Shown: piece by piece, positions 26,240-35,551 of the stretch
Layout of the letters: every line of letters starts with the position of its first letter
How positions within the stretch are numbered: position 1 is the first letter of the stretch
DNA from: Aquabacterium soli
GTDB taxonomy: Bacteria; Pseudomonadota; Gammaproteobacteria; Burkholderiales; Burkholderiaceae_C
Direction: 5' to 3'
Assembly (NCBI RefSeq): GCF_003933735.1
Contig: NZ_RSED01000011.1
Location: forward strand, 62,001 to 126,000
DNA length: 64,000 nucleotides
The notes under the pieces: generated by a model
Seen by the model: only the letters and a program-made list of their open reading frames with translations
What the model was told of the DNA's origin: nothing
The model's database searches: none
Translations under genes and position numbers: made by a program

Positions 26240-28855
26240 ATGCCTACCCCCTCAGCCACAGCCACTTCAACTGTCACTTCAGCAGCCAGTGCCTCCATGG
26301 ACGCGGCTCGCACCGTGCGCAGGCCCGCACGCCAAGGCCTGTTCGAAGCCATGGGCCTTGGCGCACCGCCTGACACACCGGCAGAGCAATTCGCAGCGTG
26401 GCTGCCCTACTCCGCCTACCTCGCCGATGAAAAAATCTTCGTCAACCGAGATGGCCTGGGCTTCATGCTGGAGGTCATGCCGCAGTCGGGCGCGGATGAA
26501 CGCATGGCCGAGGTGCTGATCTCGCTGTACGCAAACTGCCCGACGGGTGCGGGCATCCAGTTCCACCTGTTCGCCTCACCTCACGTGCGCGGTCAGTTGC
26601 GCCGCTATGCCAACTTGCGAGTCGAAGACGAGGACCAGGCTGATAAGGCCAAGCATTGGGGGCGACCTGCCCGCAACGACAACCTCTTCCACACCCTGGC
26701 CCGCCAACGCGTAGGCCACCTGCTGCGCGGCGCGCAATCCTCGCTGACCTCTGGCTTTCACTACACGATCCGGGACTTCCGCCTGATGCTCAGCGTCACC
26801 CTGCCAGGTGACGCTCAGGACATGACCAGGCGCGAAGAGGTGATGGCCCAGCGCGAGTCCATGGCCTCCACGCTGCGTTCGGCCTCCCTGCCCAACCGCG
26901 TCTGCGATGCCGCTGACCTGATCAACTGGTGCGCACTGTTCACCAACCCTGACCGCATCTCGCAGACCGACGCGCCAGACCTGCACTACGACGACGGGCG
27001 CGAACTGCGCGACCAGATCATCGACTTCGACACCATCCAGGATCCCACCCCCAGCGGCCTGCGCCTGTGGAAGGAGACCGGATCGGACGAACTGGAGGCG
27101 CGCTTTTACTCCATCAAGTCCTTCCCTGAGCGCTTCGCCCTTTGGCAAATGGGCTCGCTGATCGGCGACCTGATGCAACCCGCCCTGCAGTACAGCGCGC
27201 CCTTCTTGCTGACCATGGGCGTGCATGTGCTCGACCCCAATGCCACCAAGGCCACGGTCACCGCCAACCATGTGCGCGCCACGCAGAACGCCAAAAGCAA
27301 GATGGCCGACGTGATGCCGGACGTGGGCAAGAAGCTGCAGGACTGGACGGCCGCCGCGCAGGCCATCGACACCGGTGGCAGCCTGGTCAGCCTGTACCAC
27401 CAGTTGGCCATCTTCTCGCCACCGCGCAAGGCGGTGGCGGCCCACGAAGCGGCCAACGCCATCTGGCGTGGCCGGGGCTTTCAGCTCAATGCCGACGTGT
27501 ACATGCACCGCCAGGCGCTGCTGGCCAGCCTGCCCATGACCCTCACGCCACGCTTTCATGGCGATCTGGCCAAGATGCGCCGCGTCTCGCGCAAGACCAT
27601 GGCCAACGCGATCCACCTGGCGCCCCTGATCGCGGAGTGGCGCGGCACACGCACCCCCGCCCTGGTCTTCGGCGGGCGCCGTGGGCAGTTGATGACCCTG
27701 GACATCTTCGACAATGACCTGGGCAACTACAACTTCGCCATCATCGGCGCACCGGGTTCGGGCAAGTCGGTGCTGATGAACGAGATGGCCTGGTCCTACC
27801 GGGCCATCGACGCCAAGGTCTGGATGCTGGACCTGGGCCGCTCTTTCGAGAAGCTGTGCCGCAAGGCCAAGGGCACCTACATCGAGTTCCGCCCCGATGT
27901 GGACATTTGCCTGAACCCCTTCACCAACATCGTTGACATCCACGAAGACATCGACATGCTGGTGCCGGCCATCTCCAAGATGTGCTCCATGCAGCACACG
28001 CTGGAAGAGGTCCAGTACAAGGCCATATCGGCCATGGTGCTCAAGCTCTTCGCCGAGCACGGCAACGACCTGACCATCACGGCCCTGCGCGAGGCCTTCA
28101 AGACCGGCAACATCGAAGCCCTGGGCCTGGTTAACGACCAGCGCATCAAGGACCTGGCCGTGATGCTCAACCCCTACACCCGAGGCGGCCAGTACGAGCG
28201 CTTCTTCGAGGGGCCCAGCAACGTCGATTTCAGCAACGATTTCATCGTCATCGAAAACGAGGAACTCAAGCGTCGCCCCGACCTGCACGCCGTTGTCAAC
28301 ATCCTGTTGCTGCACCAGATCACCGGCGAGATGTACCTCAGCCGCAACCGGCGCAAGGTGCTGTTCATTGACGAGCTCAAGCAGCAGCTCGGCGATATCG
28401 GGGCCGATGACCCCGTCAAGGCCGCCGTGATCGAGGAAGCGGCCCGGCGCGCCCGCAAATACGGCGGAGCCTTGGGCACGGCAACCCAGAGCGCCGACGA
28501 CTTCTATGGCTCGGCCCAGATGGAAGCCGCGTTCAACTGTTCGGACTGGGTGTTCCTGCTGCGCCAGAAGCCCGAATCCATCGAGATGCTGGACCGCAAG
28601 GGCAGGCTGACCATGGACGAGCCCAAGAAGCGCTTGTTGAACTCGCTCAGGACCGAGGCGGGCGTGTACTCCGAGCTGTACATCTCCTCCCCGGTGGGCG
28701 AAGGGGTGGCGCGCAACATCCTGGATCCGGCCACGCACCTGCTGTTTTCCAACAAGCTGGAGGACAACGCGCCCATCGACGAGCTGCGCGCGCAAGGTCT
28801 GAGCATCGATGCAGCCATCACCGAACTGCTGCGGCGCCGGGGGCACACCGTATGA
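26240..28855 (+). CDS. traC: TraC, T4SS assembly ATPase (VirB4-like)
   Basis: 871 residues. The C-terminal P-loop ATPase domain has Walker A GAPGSGKS (503-510) and Walker B VLFIDELKQ (about 707-714). The N-terminal domain is of the TraC_F_IV type, with AWLPYSAYL and FLLTMGVHV. It powers pilus assembly from the inner membrane. It is full-length, with no interruption. The stop overlaps trbI by ATGA. Confidence 0.96.
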   Translation: MPTPSATATSTVTSAASASMDAARTVRRPARQGLFEAMGLGAPPDTPAEQFAAWLPYSAYLADEKIFVNRDGLGFMLEVMPQSGADERMAEVLISLYANCPTGAGIQFHLFASPHVRGQLRRYANLRVEDEDQADKAKHWGRPARNDNLFHTLARQRVGHLLRGAQSSLTSGFHYTIRDFRLMLSVTLPGDAQDMTRREEVMAQRESMASTLRSASLPNRVCDAADLINWCALFTNPDRISQTDAPDLHYDDGRELRDQIIDFDTIQDPTPSGLRLWKETGSDELEARFYSIKSFPERFALWQMGSLIGDLMQPALQYSAPFLLTMGVHVLDPNATKATVTANHVRATQNAKSKMADVMPDVGKKLQDWTAAAQAIDTGGSLVSLYHQLAIFSPPRKAVAAHEAANAIWRGRGFQLNADVYMHRQALLASLPMTLTPRFHGDLAKMRRVSRKTMANAIHLAPLIAEWRGTRTPALVFGGRRGQLMTLDIFDNDLGNYNFAIIGAPGSGKSVLMNEMAWSYRAIDAKVWMLDLGRSFEKLCRKAKGTYIEFRPDVDICLNPFTNIVDIHEDIDMLVPAISKMCSMQHTLEEVQYKAISAMVLKLFAEHGNDLTITALREAFKTGNIEALGLVNDQRIKDLAVMLNPYTRGGQYERFFEGPSNVDFSNDFIVIENEELKRRPDLHAVVNILLLHQITGEMYLSRNRRKVLFIDELKQQLGDIGADDPVKAAVIEEAARRARKYGGALGTATQSADDFYGSAQMEAAFNCSDWVFLLRQKPESIEMLDRKGRLTMDEPKKRLLNSLRTEAGVYSELYISSPVGEGVARNILDPATHLLFSNKLEDNAPIDELRAQGLSIDAAITELLRRRGHTV

Positions 28856-29223
28856 AAGCGATCAGCCTCATCCCTGCCCTGGTGCAGTCGCTGCTCACCC
28901 TGATCGTGGTCGCTGCCGCCTTGCTGCTCTATGACCGCACTGTGGTGCGCCCAGCGCTGCGCATCGGCATGGTCGATGTGGCCGAGGTGTACCGGCAAAA
29001 GGAAGCCGAGTTCACGCAACTGCTCACCAAGGCCGGCTCGGAAGACGATCGGCAAAACGCCATGCTGATGGCGCGCACCTTCGCCCAACGCCTGCCCATT
29101 GCGCTGGAGGAATTGCCCCGCGACTGCGCATGCCTGGTGGTACTCAAAGGCGCTGTGGCCGGGCCCACACCGCACACCGTGGACTTGACCGCTCAGTTGC
29201 GCCAGAAAGTGGGGATGCCATGA
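28852..29223 (+). CDS. trbI: TrbI-like T4SS inner-membrane protein
   Basis: 123 residues. An N-terminal membrane anchor (ALVQSLLTLIVVAAALLLY) is followed by a periplasmic helical part with VVRPALRIGMVDVAEVYRQKE. Shape and position directly after traC match F TrbI, which affects pilus retraction. Both ends overlap neighbours by four bases, so it is inside the same translationally coupled run. Confidence 0.8.
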   Translation: MKAISLIPALVQSLLTLIVVAAALLLYDRTVVRPALRIGMVDVAEVYRQKEAEFTQLLTKAGSEDDRQNAMLMARTFAQRLPIALEELPRDCACLVVLKGAVAGPTPHTVDLTAQLRQKVGMP

Positions 29224-29825
29224 CCTTGCAGATCGTCCGCATCCCGCCGCCCGTGCCCTGGCATGTGCGCAGCTATCGCCAAGCCCGGCAATCCTTTTGC
29301 GACCAACTGGCCCACATGCGTCGCCGCTGGTATCTCTACCTTCCGGTGTTCGCCATCTGGGCGCTGGCCTACGTCCGGTTGTTCCTGGATCCCACCCCAC
29401 GCCTGCCCATTGTCTTCAACTGGACGCCCAGCCTGCCCTACCGTGTCGCCTATCGCGTGAGCTGGAAACAGACTGTTCCGCCCGCCTTGCACCGTGGTGA
29501 CTACATCCTGTTCGCCTTCGCTGGCGATGCACAGCAGCACTACCCGGGCCTGCGCGGTCAGCCCTTCTTCAAGATGGTCAGGGGCCTGCCCGGTGACACC
29601 ATCACCGTCCAAGACCGCATGGTGTTGATCAACGGCGAGTCGGTGGGGCATGCCAAGGCTCAGACCTTCGACCACCGTGGGCTCGATCCCATTCAGCCCA
29701 CGGTGATCCCACCGGGCAGCTACTACGTCCAGGGCAGCAGCCCCGACAGCTTTGATTCGCGCTACCGCAGCAGCGGTCTGGTTCGCGCCGAGCAGGTCAT
29801 CGGGCTCGTGCGGCCCCTGTTCTGA
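29220..29825 (+). CDS. trhF: TraF/TrhF-type signal peptidase (S26 family)
   Basis: 201 residues. One membrane helix (about 39-56) precedes a periplasmic S26 peptidase domain with RGDYILFAF, FFKMVRGLPGDTI (catalytic Lys region) and a C-terminal GSSPDSFDSRY box. These proteases process pilins or other T4SS subunits in SXT and RP4-type systems. The catalytic Ser is not certain because the usual Ser motif reads VPPALHRGDY. It overlaps trbI and is followed by a good GAGGAG for the next gene. Confidence 0.82.
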   Translation: MTLQIVRIPPPVPWHVRSYRQARQSFCDQLAHMRRRWYLYLPVFAIWALAYVRLFLDPTPRLPIVFNWTPSLPYRVAYRVSWKQTVPPALHRGDYILFAFAGDAQQHYPGLRGQPFFKMVRGLPGDTITVQDRMVLINGESVGHAKAQTFDHRGLDPIQPTVIPPGSYYVQGSSPDSFDSRYRSSGLVRAEQVIGLVRPLF

Positions 29826-29835
29826 GGAGCATGAC

Positions 29836-30330
29836 ATGCAAGCCTTGCCAAGCCACCTCCAGCGACACCGCCATGGCCGCAATGACGTGCGCCACTCTGC
29901 GCCTCGCTTGATCCTGTGCATCTGGATCGCTGGCTTGGCATCTGCAGATCACGTTCAGGCCCAGCTTGCGATCAAGCAACCGGCCCCACAACTGGCCGAA
30001 AGTCGCGCCCACAGCAGCCCAGTCACTCAAAGCACCAGTACGCCTGCGTCCACGCCAGACGACGTGCCACTGGAGGACTACCTGGCACTGCTGGCGCAAA
30101 TCTCGCCTGCCGCCCGCGACGGCGCCCAGGCCTACTTGCGTGCGTTCGCGCAGCGCTGCGGACGCCCCCTCACCGCGCTGGAGCTGCGCAAGGCCATTGC
30201 CCAGGGCAGCGGTGACCCTGTCCTCATGGGCATGGTCAGCGCCAGCCACCCCAGCCAACTGGCGCAGCGTGACGCCCTGCTGAGCCAACTCTCTCAACGC
30301 ATCCGTTGCAACGGTCAGGGTCAGCCATGA
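29836..30330 (+). CDS. Hypothetical exported protein in the T4SS operon
   Basis: 164 residues. A signal peptide (LILCIWIAGLASADHVQA) follows a basic N-terminus, preceded by GAGGAG. The mature part holds a linker and a compact helical domain (EDYLALLAQISPAARDGAQ ... RCGRPLTALEL) with two cysteines. No family is recognised. It is coupled to traW (ATGA overlap), so it is probably a periplasmic helper of this T4SS lineage. Confidence 0.75.
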   Translation: MQALPSHLQRHRHGRNDVRHSAPRLILCIWIAGLASADHVQAQLAIKQPAPQLAESRAHSSPVTQSTSTPASTPDDVPLEDYLALLAQISPAARDGAQAYLRAFAQRCGRPLTALELRKAIAQGSGDPVLMGMVSASHPSQLAQRDALLSQLSQRIRCNGQGQP

Positions 30331-30977
30331 AACCCAGGGGCCCACATGTGATGGTGATGGCCTACCTGCTGAGCATGGCATGCGCAGGTGTGGGCTCATG
30401 CGCTTGGGGCGTGGACCTGGGCAGCATCGGTCCGACCTACCCGATCAGCGAAGCCAACCTGCTGGACTTCATCACGCAACGCCTGCGAGAAAAGCAAGCC
30501 AGTGGTGAACTGGCTCGACTGCAGGAGCAAGCCCGTGAGCGCGGCATTCAGGCCGTGCGCCAGCCACAGCCTGTGGCAGGGCTGCGCACCACACAACAAC
30601 CGCGCACCTACTACTTCGATCCCAGCTTCACCCTGGATCGCAACATCCTGGATCCCCAGGGGCACTTGATGTTTGCCGCTGGCTCGCGCCACAACCCGCT
30701 GGACGTGGTGTCCCTGTCCAGACACCTGCTGTTCTTCGACGCCCGTGATGCACGGCAGGTGAGGCGTGCACGGGAGTTGATCCAGCGCTACCGGGGCCAG
30801 GTCAAGGCGATCCTGACCGCTGGATCCTATCTGGACCTGATGAAAGCCTGGCGCACGCCGGTTTACTACGACCAGCAAGGCGTGCTGACCCGGCGCCTGG
30901 GCATCGCACAGGTGCCCGCCCTGGTCTCTCAGGAAGGCAAGCGACTGCGCGTGGATGAGTTGGAGGTGACGCCATGA
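30327..30977 (+). CDS. traW: TraW, T4SS pilus assembly protein
   Basis: 216 residues. It has a signal peptide, then GPTYPISEANLLDFI, the TraW family hallmark. The C-terminal domain (HLLFFDARDARQVRRARELI, ending in LGIAQVPALVSQEGKRL) is the thioredoxin-like region shared by TraW and TrbC. It is a periplasmic protein needed for pilus assembly with TrbC and TraU. Confidence 0.92.
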   Translation: MKPRGPHVMVMAYLLSMACAGVGSCAWGVDLGSIGPTYPISEANLLDFITQRLREKQASGELARLQEQARERGIQAVRQPQPVAGLRTTQQPRTYYFDPSFTLDRNILDPQGHLMFAAGSRHNPLDVVSLSRHLLFFDARDARQVRRARELIQRYRGQVKAILTAGSYLDLMKAWRTPVYYDQQGVLTRRLGIAQVPALVSQEGKRLRVDELEVTP

Positions 30978-32026
30978 CCCGGACCACGCCAAACGCCAGA
31001 TTGCGCCCATCGTGGGATCACATTGCGGCGATCCTGTTGATTTGCTGGCTGGCCATGACCAACCAGCACAGCCACGCGGCGGGCATTGCCACCTGCACCG
31101 GCAAGTTCCCCAACCCCGTCACAGACATCTGCTGGAGCTGCATCCTGCCCATCAGCCTGGGCAGCATCCCCATCGCCAACTTTGGCGGCCAGGAAGACAT
31201 TGCCAACCCGGGCAGCCCTGTGTGCAGTTGCGGCGTGAACCCGGTCATCGGTTTGTCGATCGGCTTTTGGGAACCGGCTCGCCATGTCGAAGTGGTACGC
31301 AAACCGTTCTGCCTGACCTCACTGGGCGGCATCGATCTGAACCCAGGCCTGCCTGCCCCGGAGGCCGCACGCTTCACCCACGCTGAAGGCGACGGCGATG
31401 GCGGCAGCTTCTACCAGGCCCATTTCTATGTGAACCCGATGCTCTATTGGCTGGAGGTCGTGACCGACTTCCCCTGCCTGGAAAAGGGCAGCTTCGATCT
31501 GGCCTACCTCACCGAGGTCGATCCGCTGTGGAACGACGACGAGTTGACCCTGATCCTCAACCCCGATGCGGTGCTGTTCGCCAACCCCATCGCGATTGCC
31601 GCTTGCGCCGCCGATTGCGTGGCCGCCTCACTGGGCTTTGGCATCAAGGAACTGTTCTGGTGTGCCGGATGCCAGGGCGGCATTTACCCACTGGATGGCC
31701 AGGTGCCCTACCACTTGGGCGGCGTTCGCACAGCCGTTCTGCTGGCCCAGCGCCTGACCGCCAAGATGCACCGCGAGTTGATCGCCTGGGGATGGCATGG
31801 CACGCCCGGCCTGTGTGGCCCCTACTTCGAGCCCGTCATGGACAAGACGGCCTACAAGACACAACTCACCTACCCCATCCCCAACACCGAAAAGGACGGA
31901 GGCAGGTGCTGCCAGCCTTTCGGGCGCAGCACGGTGATCTGGGGGGCTGGCAAGGAATACCCCGTGCGCGGCGAAGACTTCGCCTTCATGTTGTTTCGCA
32001 AAAGGAACTGCTGTGTCGGCTTCTGA
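30974..32026 (+). CDS. traU: TraU, T4SS DNA-transfer protein
   Basis: 350 residues with a signal peptide (IAAILLICWLAMTNQHSHAAG). It is Cys-rich throughout, including the family motif TDICWSCILPISLGS near residue 45 and CCQPFGRSTVIWG near the end. TraU is a periplasmic protein more important for DNA transfer than for pili. Its 3' end overlaps the GTG start of trbC. Confidence 0.95.
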   Translation: MTRTTPNARLRPSWDHIAAILLICWLAMTNQHSHAAGIATCTGKFPNPVTDICWSCILPISLGSIPIANFGGQEDIANPGSPVCSCGVNPVIGLSIGFWEPARHVEVVRKPFCLTSLGGIDLNPGLPAPEAARFTHAEGDGDGGSFYQAHFYVNPMLYWLEVVTDFPCLEKGSFDLAYLTEVDPLWNDDELTLILNPDAVLFANPIAIAACAADCVAASLGFGIKELFWCAGCQGGIYPLDGQVPYHLGGVRTAVLLAQRLTAKMHRELIAWGWHGTPGLCGPYFEPVMDKTAYKTQLTYPIPNTEKDGGRCCQPFGRSTVIWGAGKEYPVRGEDFAFMLFRKRNCCVGF

Positions 32027-32783
32027 CTTCCATCAACCTTCACGCTGGGGCTTCGGTCTTGGCCTGTCCATGCTGCTTGCGCTGAGCGCACGGGCCCAAC
32101 CCACGCCGGTCATCACCGAAGAAGACATGGCTCGGGCCAGGCGCGCGCAACCCACCATCACGGACAACGACATCGAGCGGGCGCAGAAAGCGCACGGCGT
32201 GCCCAGCGCCGCTGACTTGGAACGTGTGCCCAACACAGCAGGCCCAAGAATTGACGTACTCCCACAACCTCAAGTCAAAGTGCCTGTGGACCTCGAAGCG
32301 CTGTCCAAAGCCTACGCCCTGCAGATGAAAGCCGCCCAGCCACCCGGCACCATTCTGAGTGGTGGCCCGATCCTGATGGTGTTCATCAGCCTGTCGATGC
32401 CCGAGGCCACCCTCAAGAGACTTGTCAGCCAAGCGGCACGTACCAAGGCATCCCTGCTGATCAGAGGCCTGTTCAATGGCTCCCTCCGTGACACCGTCGC
32501 CCGAACACAGGCATTGTTGGCGGGTCAGTCGGTGGCCTTCCAGATCGATCCGCAAGCCTTCGAGCGCTACGCCATCACACAGGTGCCCAGTTTTGTGCTG
32601 GTGCGTGAGGGCGCTGACAGCACGCCCTGTGGTGATGGTGGCCGAGGCAGTTGTGCGCCTCCCAATGACTATGTCCGCCTGGCCGGAGACGTGAGCCTGG
32701 ACTACGCCCTGGGACACATCCAGCACCGTACCCCCCGTTTCAGTAAGGACGCCAGCGCCTTCATCCAACGGCTCAAGGGTTAG
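32013..32783 (+). CDS. trbC: TrbC, T4SS pilus assembly protein
   Basis: 256 residues starting with GTG, preceded by AAGGA. A signal peptide is followed by a linker and a TrbC-Ftype domain (ILMVFISLSMPEATLKRLVSQA, later ITQVPSFVLV), which has a thioredoxin-like fold without the CxxC. Works with TraW in the periplasm. Within the operon between traU and traN as in F. Confidence 0.9.
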   Translation: MSASDFHQPSRWGFGLGLSMLLALSARAQPTPVITEEDMARARRAQPTITDNDIERAQKAHGVPSAADLERVPNTAGPRIDVLPQPQVKVPVDLEALSKAYALQMKAAQPPGTILSGGPILMVFISLSMPEATLKRLVSQAARTKASLLIRGLFNGSLRDTVARTQALLAGQSVAFQIDPQAFERYAITQVPSFVLVREGADSTPCGDGGRGSCAPPNDYVRLAGDVSLDYALGHIQHRTPRFSKDASAFIQRLKG

Positions 32784-32791
32784 GGATCGTC

Positions 32792-35116
32792 ATGCTGCGC
32801 CGATTCGTCACCTGCTTCACCCTCTGGTGCTTCGTCACGACGCAGACGATGGCCCTGGCTGGGCCACACGAAGAAGGCACCGCCGCTGGTCAAGCGGCCA
32901 ACCCGGTGATTCGGGGCACGATCAGCGTCCCCAATGCAACGGCCAATGTGCCGGGATACACCCGCACGCCCGCTGAGGCGGCCTACTACGGCCAACCCAG
33001 TCTGTCAGGCCCGGCCAACGCGCGCCTCACCGCCTGCACCGGCACGCCCGATGACCCGGTGTGCCAGGCCCAACGCGGCGCGCTCAACTCGGCCAACACG
33101 CCACGCACAGCCATTTCGCCTTACGACCCCGCTGTCATGGGTGCACGCGATATCGCAGCCAACCCGTCACTGGCCCTTGGCAGTCTCTCCTCGTATTACA
33201 GCGGGTGCGCCACCGCCGACATCACCACGCCAGCAGGCGCGGTCACCAAACAGTGCCAGCGCTACAACGGCGTGGGCAACTACGCCACCCGGCGGGATCT
33301 GACGGTGCAAGTCGAACTCGTCCCCAGTTGCACCGCTGGCGACTGGTTTGCGCATGGTCAGGCCAATCGCAATGGTGCCGACTACATGGTGGCCGAGGCC
33401 CAGTGCCGCATCCGCACCGACCAGTTGCAGCAATTTCGCTTCTATGCGGCTGGAGGCAATGGGGCCTGCATCGGGTGGCAGAACCTAGAATTGCCCAGCA
33501 CGCCAGCCACCCAACCTACATTCGTCACCGACCTCTCACCACACTGGGGTGGCCATTGCTGGCGCCCCTTCAAGGTGGTCATGATGCCTGGATCCGGCTG
33601 CTCATCTGGCCAGTGCAACTACAACTTCCAGTTCGGCACGCCGGTCTATGCCTGCCCAACCGGCACCGTGCGCGGCGACCAGTTGCAGGCCTACTGGTCC
33701 AGCCGCATCCAATCGGCGGGCCCGGCAGATCGCTGCTTCACGCTCACCATGCCCCGCCCCCGCGTGGGCTGTGACAGCGGCCCCTCCGTCGCGATCAGCC
33801 GCACAGAGACCCGCTGCGCTCAGGATGCGGGCGCGGCCAGCCTGGTCGGCGCTTCTGGCTGGAGCATTCCCTTGTCCTTCCAGCAGCCCACCATGAACCA
33901 CATCGAAACCGATGTCTGGGATGACAAGAGCGCCTCACTCGAAGCAGGCGGACGCTGCACCGTCACCACCGCCGACCGGTGCGTGGATGGCCCCGCCACC
34001 AAGGAGATCGATGGCCGAGCCGTCACCCGCGCTTGCTGGTCCTACGAGCGCACCCTGTCTTGCACATCCGGTGCCCTCAAAGACGAATGCGCGCCCTTGG
34101 TGAGGCAAGGCTGCACGCCGGGCAGCAGCACCTGCAAGCAAACCAACCCTGCCACAGGCATGTGCGAGGTCTACCAGGACAGCTACACCTGCCCATCCGC
34201 CGCTCAAACGATCACGACAGCCACCAACTGCCCATCCAATGTCCTTTGCCTGGGGGACAGTTGCTTCAACACGAGCTACACGAACGACGCGGACTTTGCC
34301 CGCTCCATGTCGATGCTGGAAGCCGCCCGAGAAGCCGGTGTGTACCTGGACACCAAACTGATGCAGGTGTTCAAAGGCGAAGGCAACCACTGCCGAGACC
34401 GTCTGTTCAAAGATTGTTGCGACTCGGACAGCGCCGGGGCTGGGATGAGCAACCAGAGCACCTTCGGCGTGGGCTCACGCCTGGTCTACGACGTGCTGAT
34501 GAACTCCGAGAACCGGGAGTTCATCTACCAGGGCATGTCCGCACTGCTCACCAGCGGTGGCTTCAGCGGCTCCTTCACGAGCTACGGCGTCACCGTGGCC
34601 GTCAACGGCACCGCTCTGCCCGCCGGATCGTCGGTGCTCTATGCAGGCGACAGCATGGTGGTCGCGTTCGATCCCTGGTCGCTGGCCATCGCTGTGGTGA
34701 TCTACATCGTCATGTCGATGATGTCGTGCAACGAAGAAGAGGGCAAGCTGGCCATGAGAGAAGGCGCGGGGCTGTGTCACGCGACGGGCTCGTGGTGCTC
34801 ATCGTGTCTTCGCGTTCTTGGTGCCTGCGTGTCCTGCCTGGAGCACACCACAGGCAAATGCTGCTTCAACAGCAAGCTCGCCCGGATCGTCAATGAGCAG
34901 GGGCGCATGCAGATTGGCAAGGGCTGGGGCAGCGGCCAGAACCCCGACTGCTCAGGCTTCACCATCCCTCAGTTGCAAAGCCTGGACTTCGCGGCGATGG
35001 ACCTCACCGAGTTCTACGCCTCCATCGTGCCCAACAACCCGAACCTGGGAGCCATCCAAAGCGGCAACAGCGCAAAGGTGCCCAACTGCTACTACGGACA
35101 GGGGCGTTGCCAATGA
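32792..35116 (+). CDS. traN: TraN, Cys-rich outer-membrane mating-pair stabilisation protein
   Basis: 774 residues with a signal peptide. It carries dozens of cysteines in repeated patterns (CTSGALKDECAPL, CLGDSCFN, CSSCLRVLGACVSC), the mark of TraN. TraN contacts an outer-membrane receptor on the recipient and stabilises mating pairs, so it helps set host range. The C-terminal conserved part (SWCSSCLRV to GYGQGRCQ-type end) is intact. It overlaps the next gene by ATGA. Confidence 0.93.
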   Translation: MLRRFVTCFTLWCFVTTQTMALAGPHEEGTAAGQAANPVIRGTISVPNATANVPGYTRTPAEAAYYGQPSLSGPANARLTACTGTPDDPVCQAQRGALNSANTPRTAISPYDPAVMGARDIAANPSLALGSLSSYYSGCATADITTPAGAVTKQCQRYNGVGNYATRRDLTVQVELVPSCTAGDWFAHGQANRNGADYMVAEAQCRIRTDQLQQFRFYAAGGNGACIGWQNLELPSTPATQPTFVTDLSPHWGGHCWRPFKVVMMPGSGCSSGQCNYNFQFGTPVYACPTGTVRGDQLQAYWSSRIQSAGPADRCFTLTMPRPRVGCDSGPSVAISRTETRCAQDAGAASLVGASGWSIPLSFQQPTMNHIETDVWDDKSASLEAGGRCTVTTADRCVDGPATKEIDGRAVTRACWSYERTLSCTSGALKDECAPLVRQGCTPGSSTCKQTNPATGMCEVYQDSYTCPSAAQTITTATNCPSNVLCLGDSCFNTSYTNDADFARSMSMLEAAREAGVYLDTKLMQVFKGEGNHCRDRLFKDCCDSDSAGAGMSNQSTFGVGSRLVYDVLMNSENREFIYQGMSALLTSGGFSGSFTSYGVTVAVNGTALPAGSSVLYAGDSMVVAFDPWSLAIAVVIYIVMSMMSCNEEEGKLAMREGAGLCHATGSWCSSCLRVLGACVSCLEHTTGKCCFNSKLARIVNEQGRMQIGKGWGSGQNPDCSGFTIPQLQSLDFAAMDLTEFYASIVPNNPNLGAIQSGNSAKVPNCYYGQGRCQ

Positions 35117-35541
35117 CACAGCACCTCATGACACCGATCAAGGTCAATGCCATCACGGCGATGGCGATGGCATTTGCATTGACTTGCCAAGCACAAACGC
35201 AAACGCCTGAGAAATCGCCCGAACCGTCCGCCGATCGAATGCCCGTCAAAGACGCCAGGGTGCTGATGGTGATGGCACTGCAAGCGCCAGACGGACAGGC
35301 ACACGGCACCCTGACAGGCGAATCTGCCGACGCCATCAGCCAGCGCTTCAAGGCCAACACCCCCATATCGATCGACGTCACCACCGACAAGCGCTACCGC
35401 CAGCCTGGTTGCAGCCGCCTGAAGGTGACCTTCTGGCAAGACGGTGTCTGGCTGCCTGGCGCCCAGGCCCCTCGCAAACAATCCATCGAGTTCGGGATCA
35501 ACTACTGCCTCGATGGCATGCCGCCCAAGTCGCTGCAATGA
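35113..35541 (+). CDS. Hypothetical exported protein between traN and traF
   Basis: 142 residues with a signal peptide (MAMAFALTCQAQ). The mature part (SIDVTTDKRYRQPGCSRLKVTFWQ, IEFGINYCLDGMP) is beta-rich with two cysteines that could form a disulphide. There is no recognised family. It is coupled to traN and followed 10 bases later by traF. In SXT, this interval holds variable genes, so it may be a lineage-specific accessory of the mating apparatus. Confidence 0.75.
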   Translation: MTQHLMTPIKVNAITAMAMAFALTCQAQTQTPEKSPEPSADRMPVKDARVLMVMALQAPDGQAHGTLTGESADAISQRFKANTPISIDVTTDKRYRQPGCSRLKVTFWQDGVWLPGAQAPRKQSIEFGINYCLDGMPPKSLQ

Positions 35542-35551
35542 GGAGATCAAC

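Noticed and set aside
26576-28846. A 756-codon open frame on the minus strand
   Set aside because: It is antisense to traC, which has all ATPase motifs. Long antisense frames are common in GC-rich DNA.
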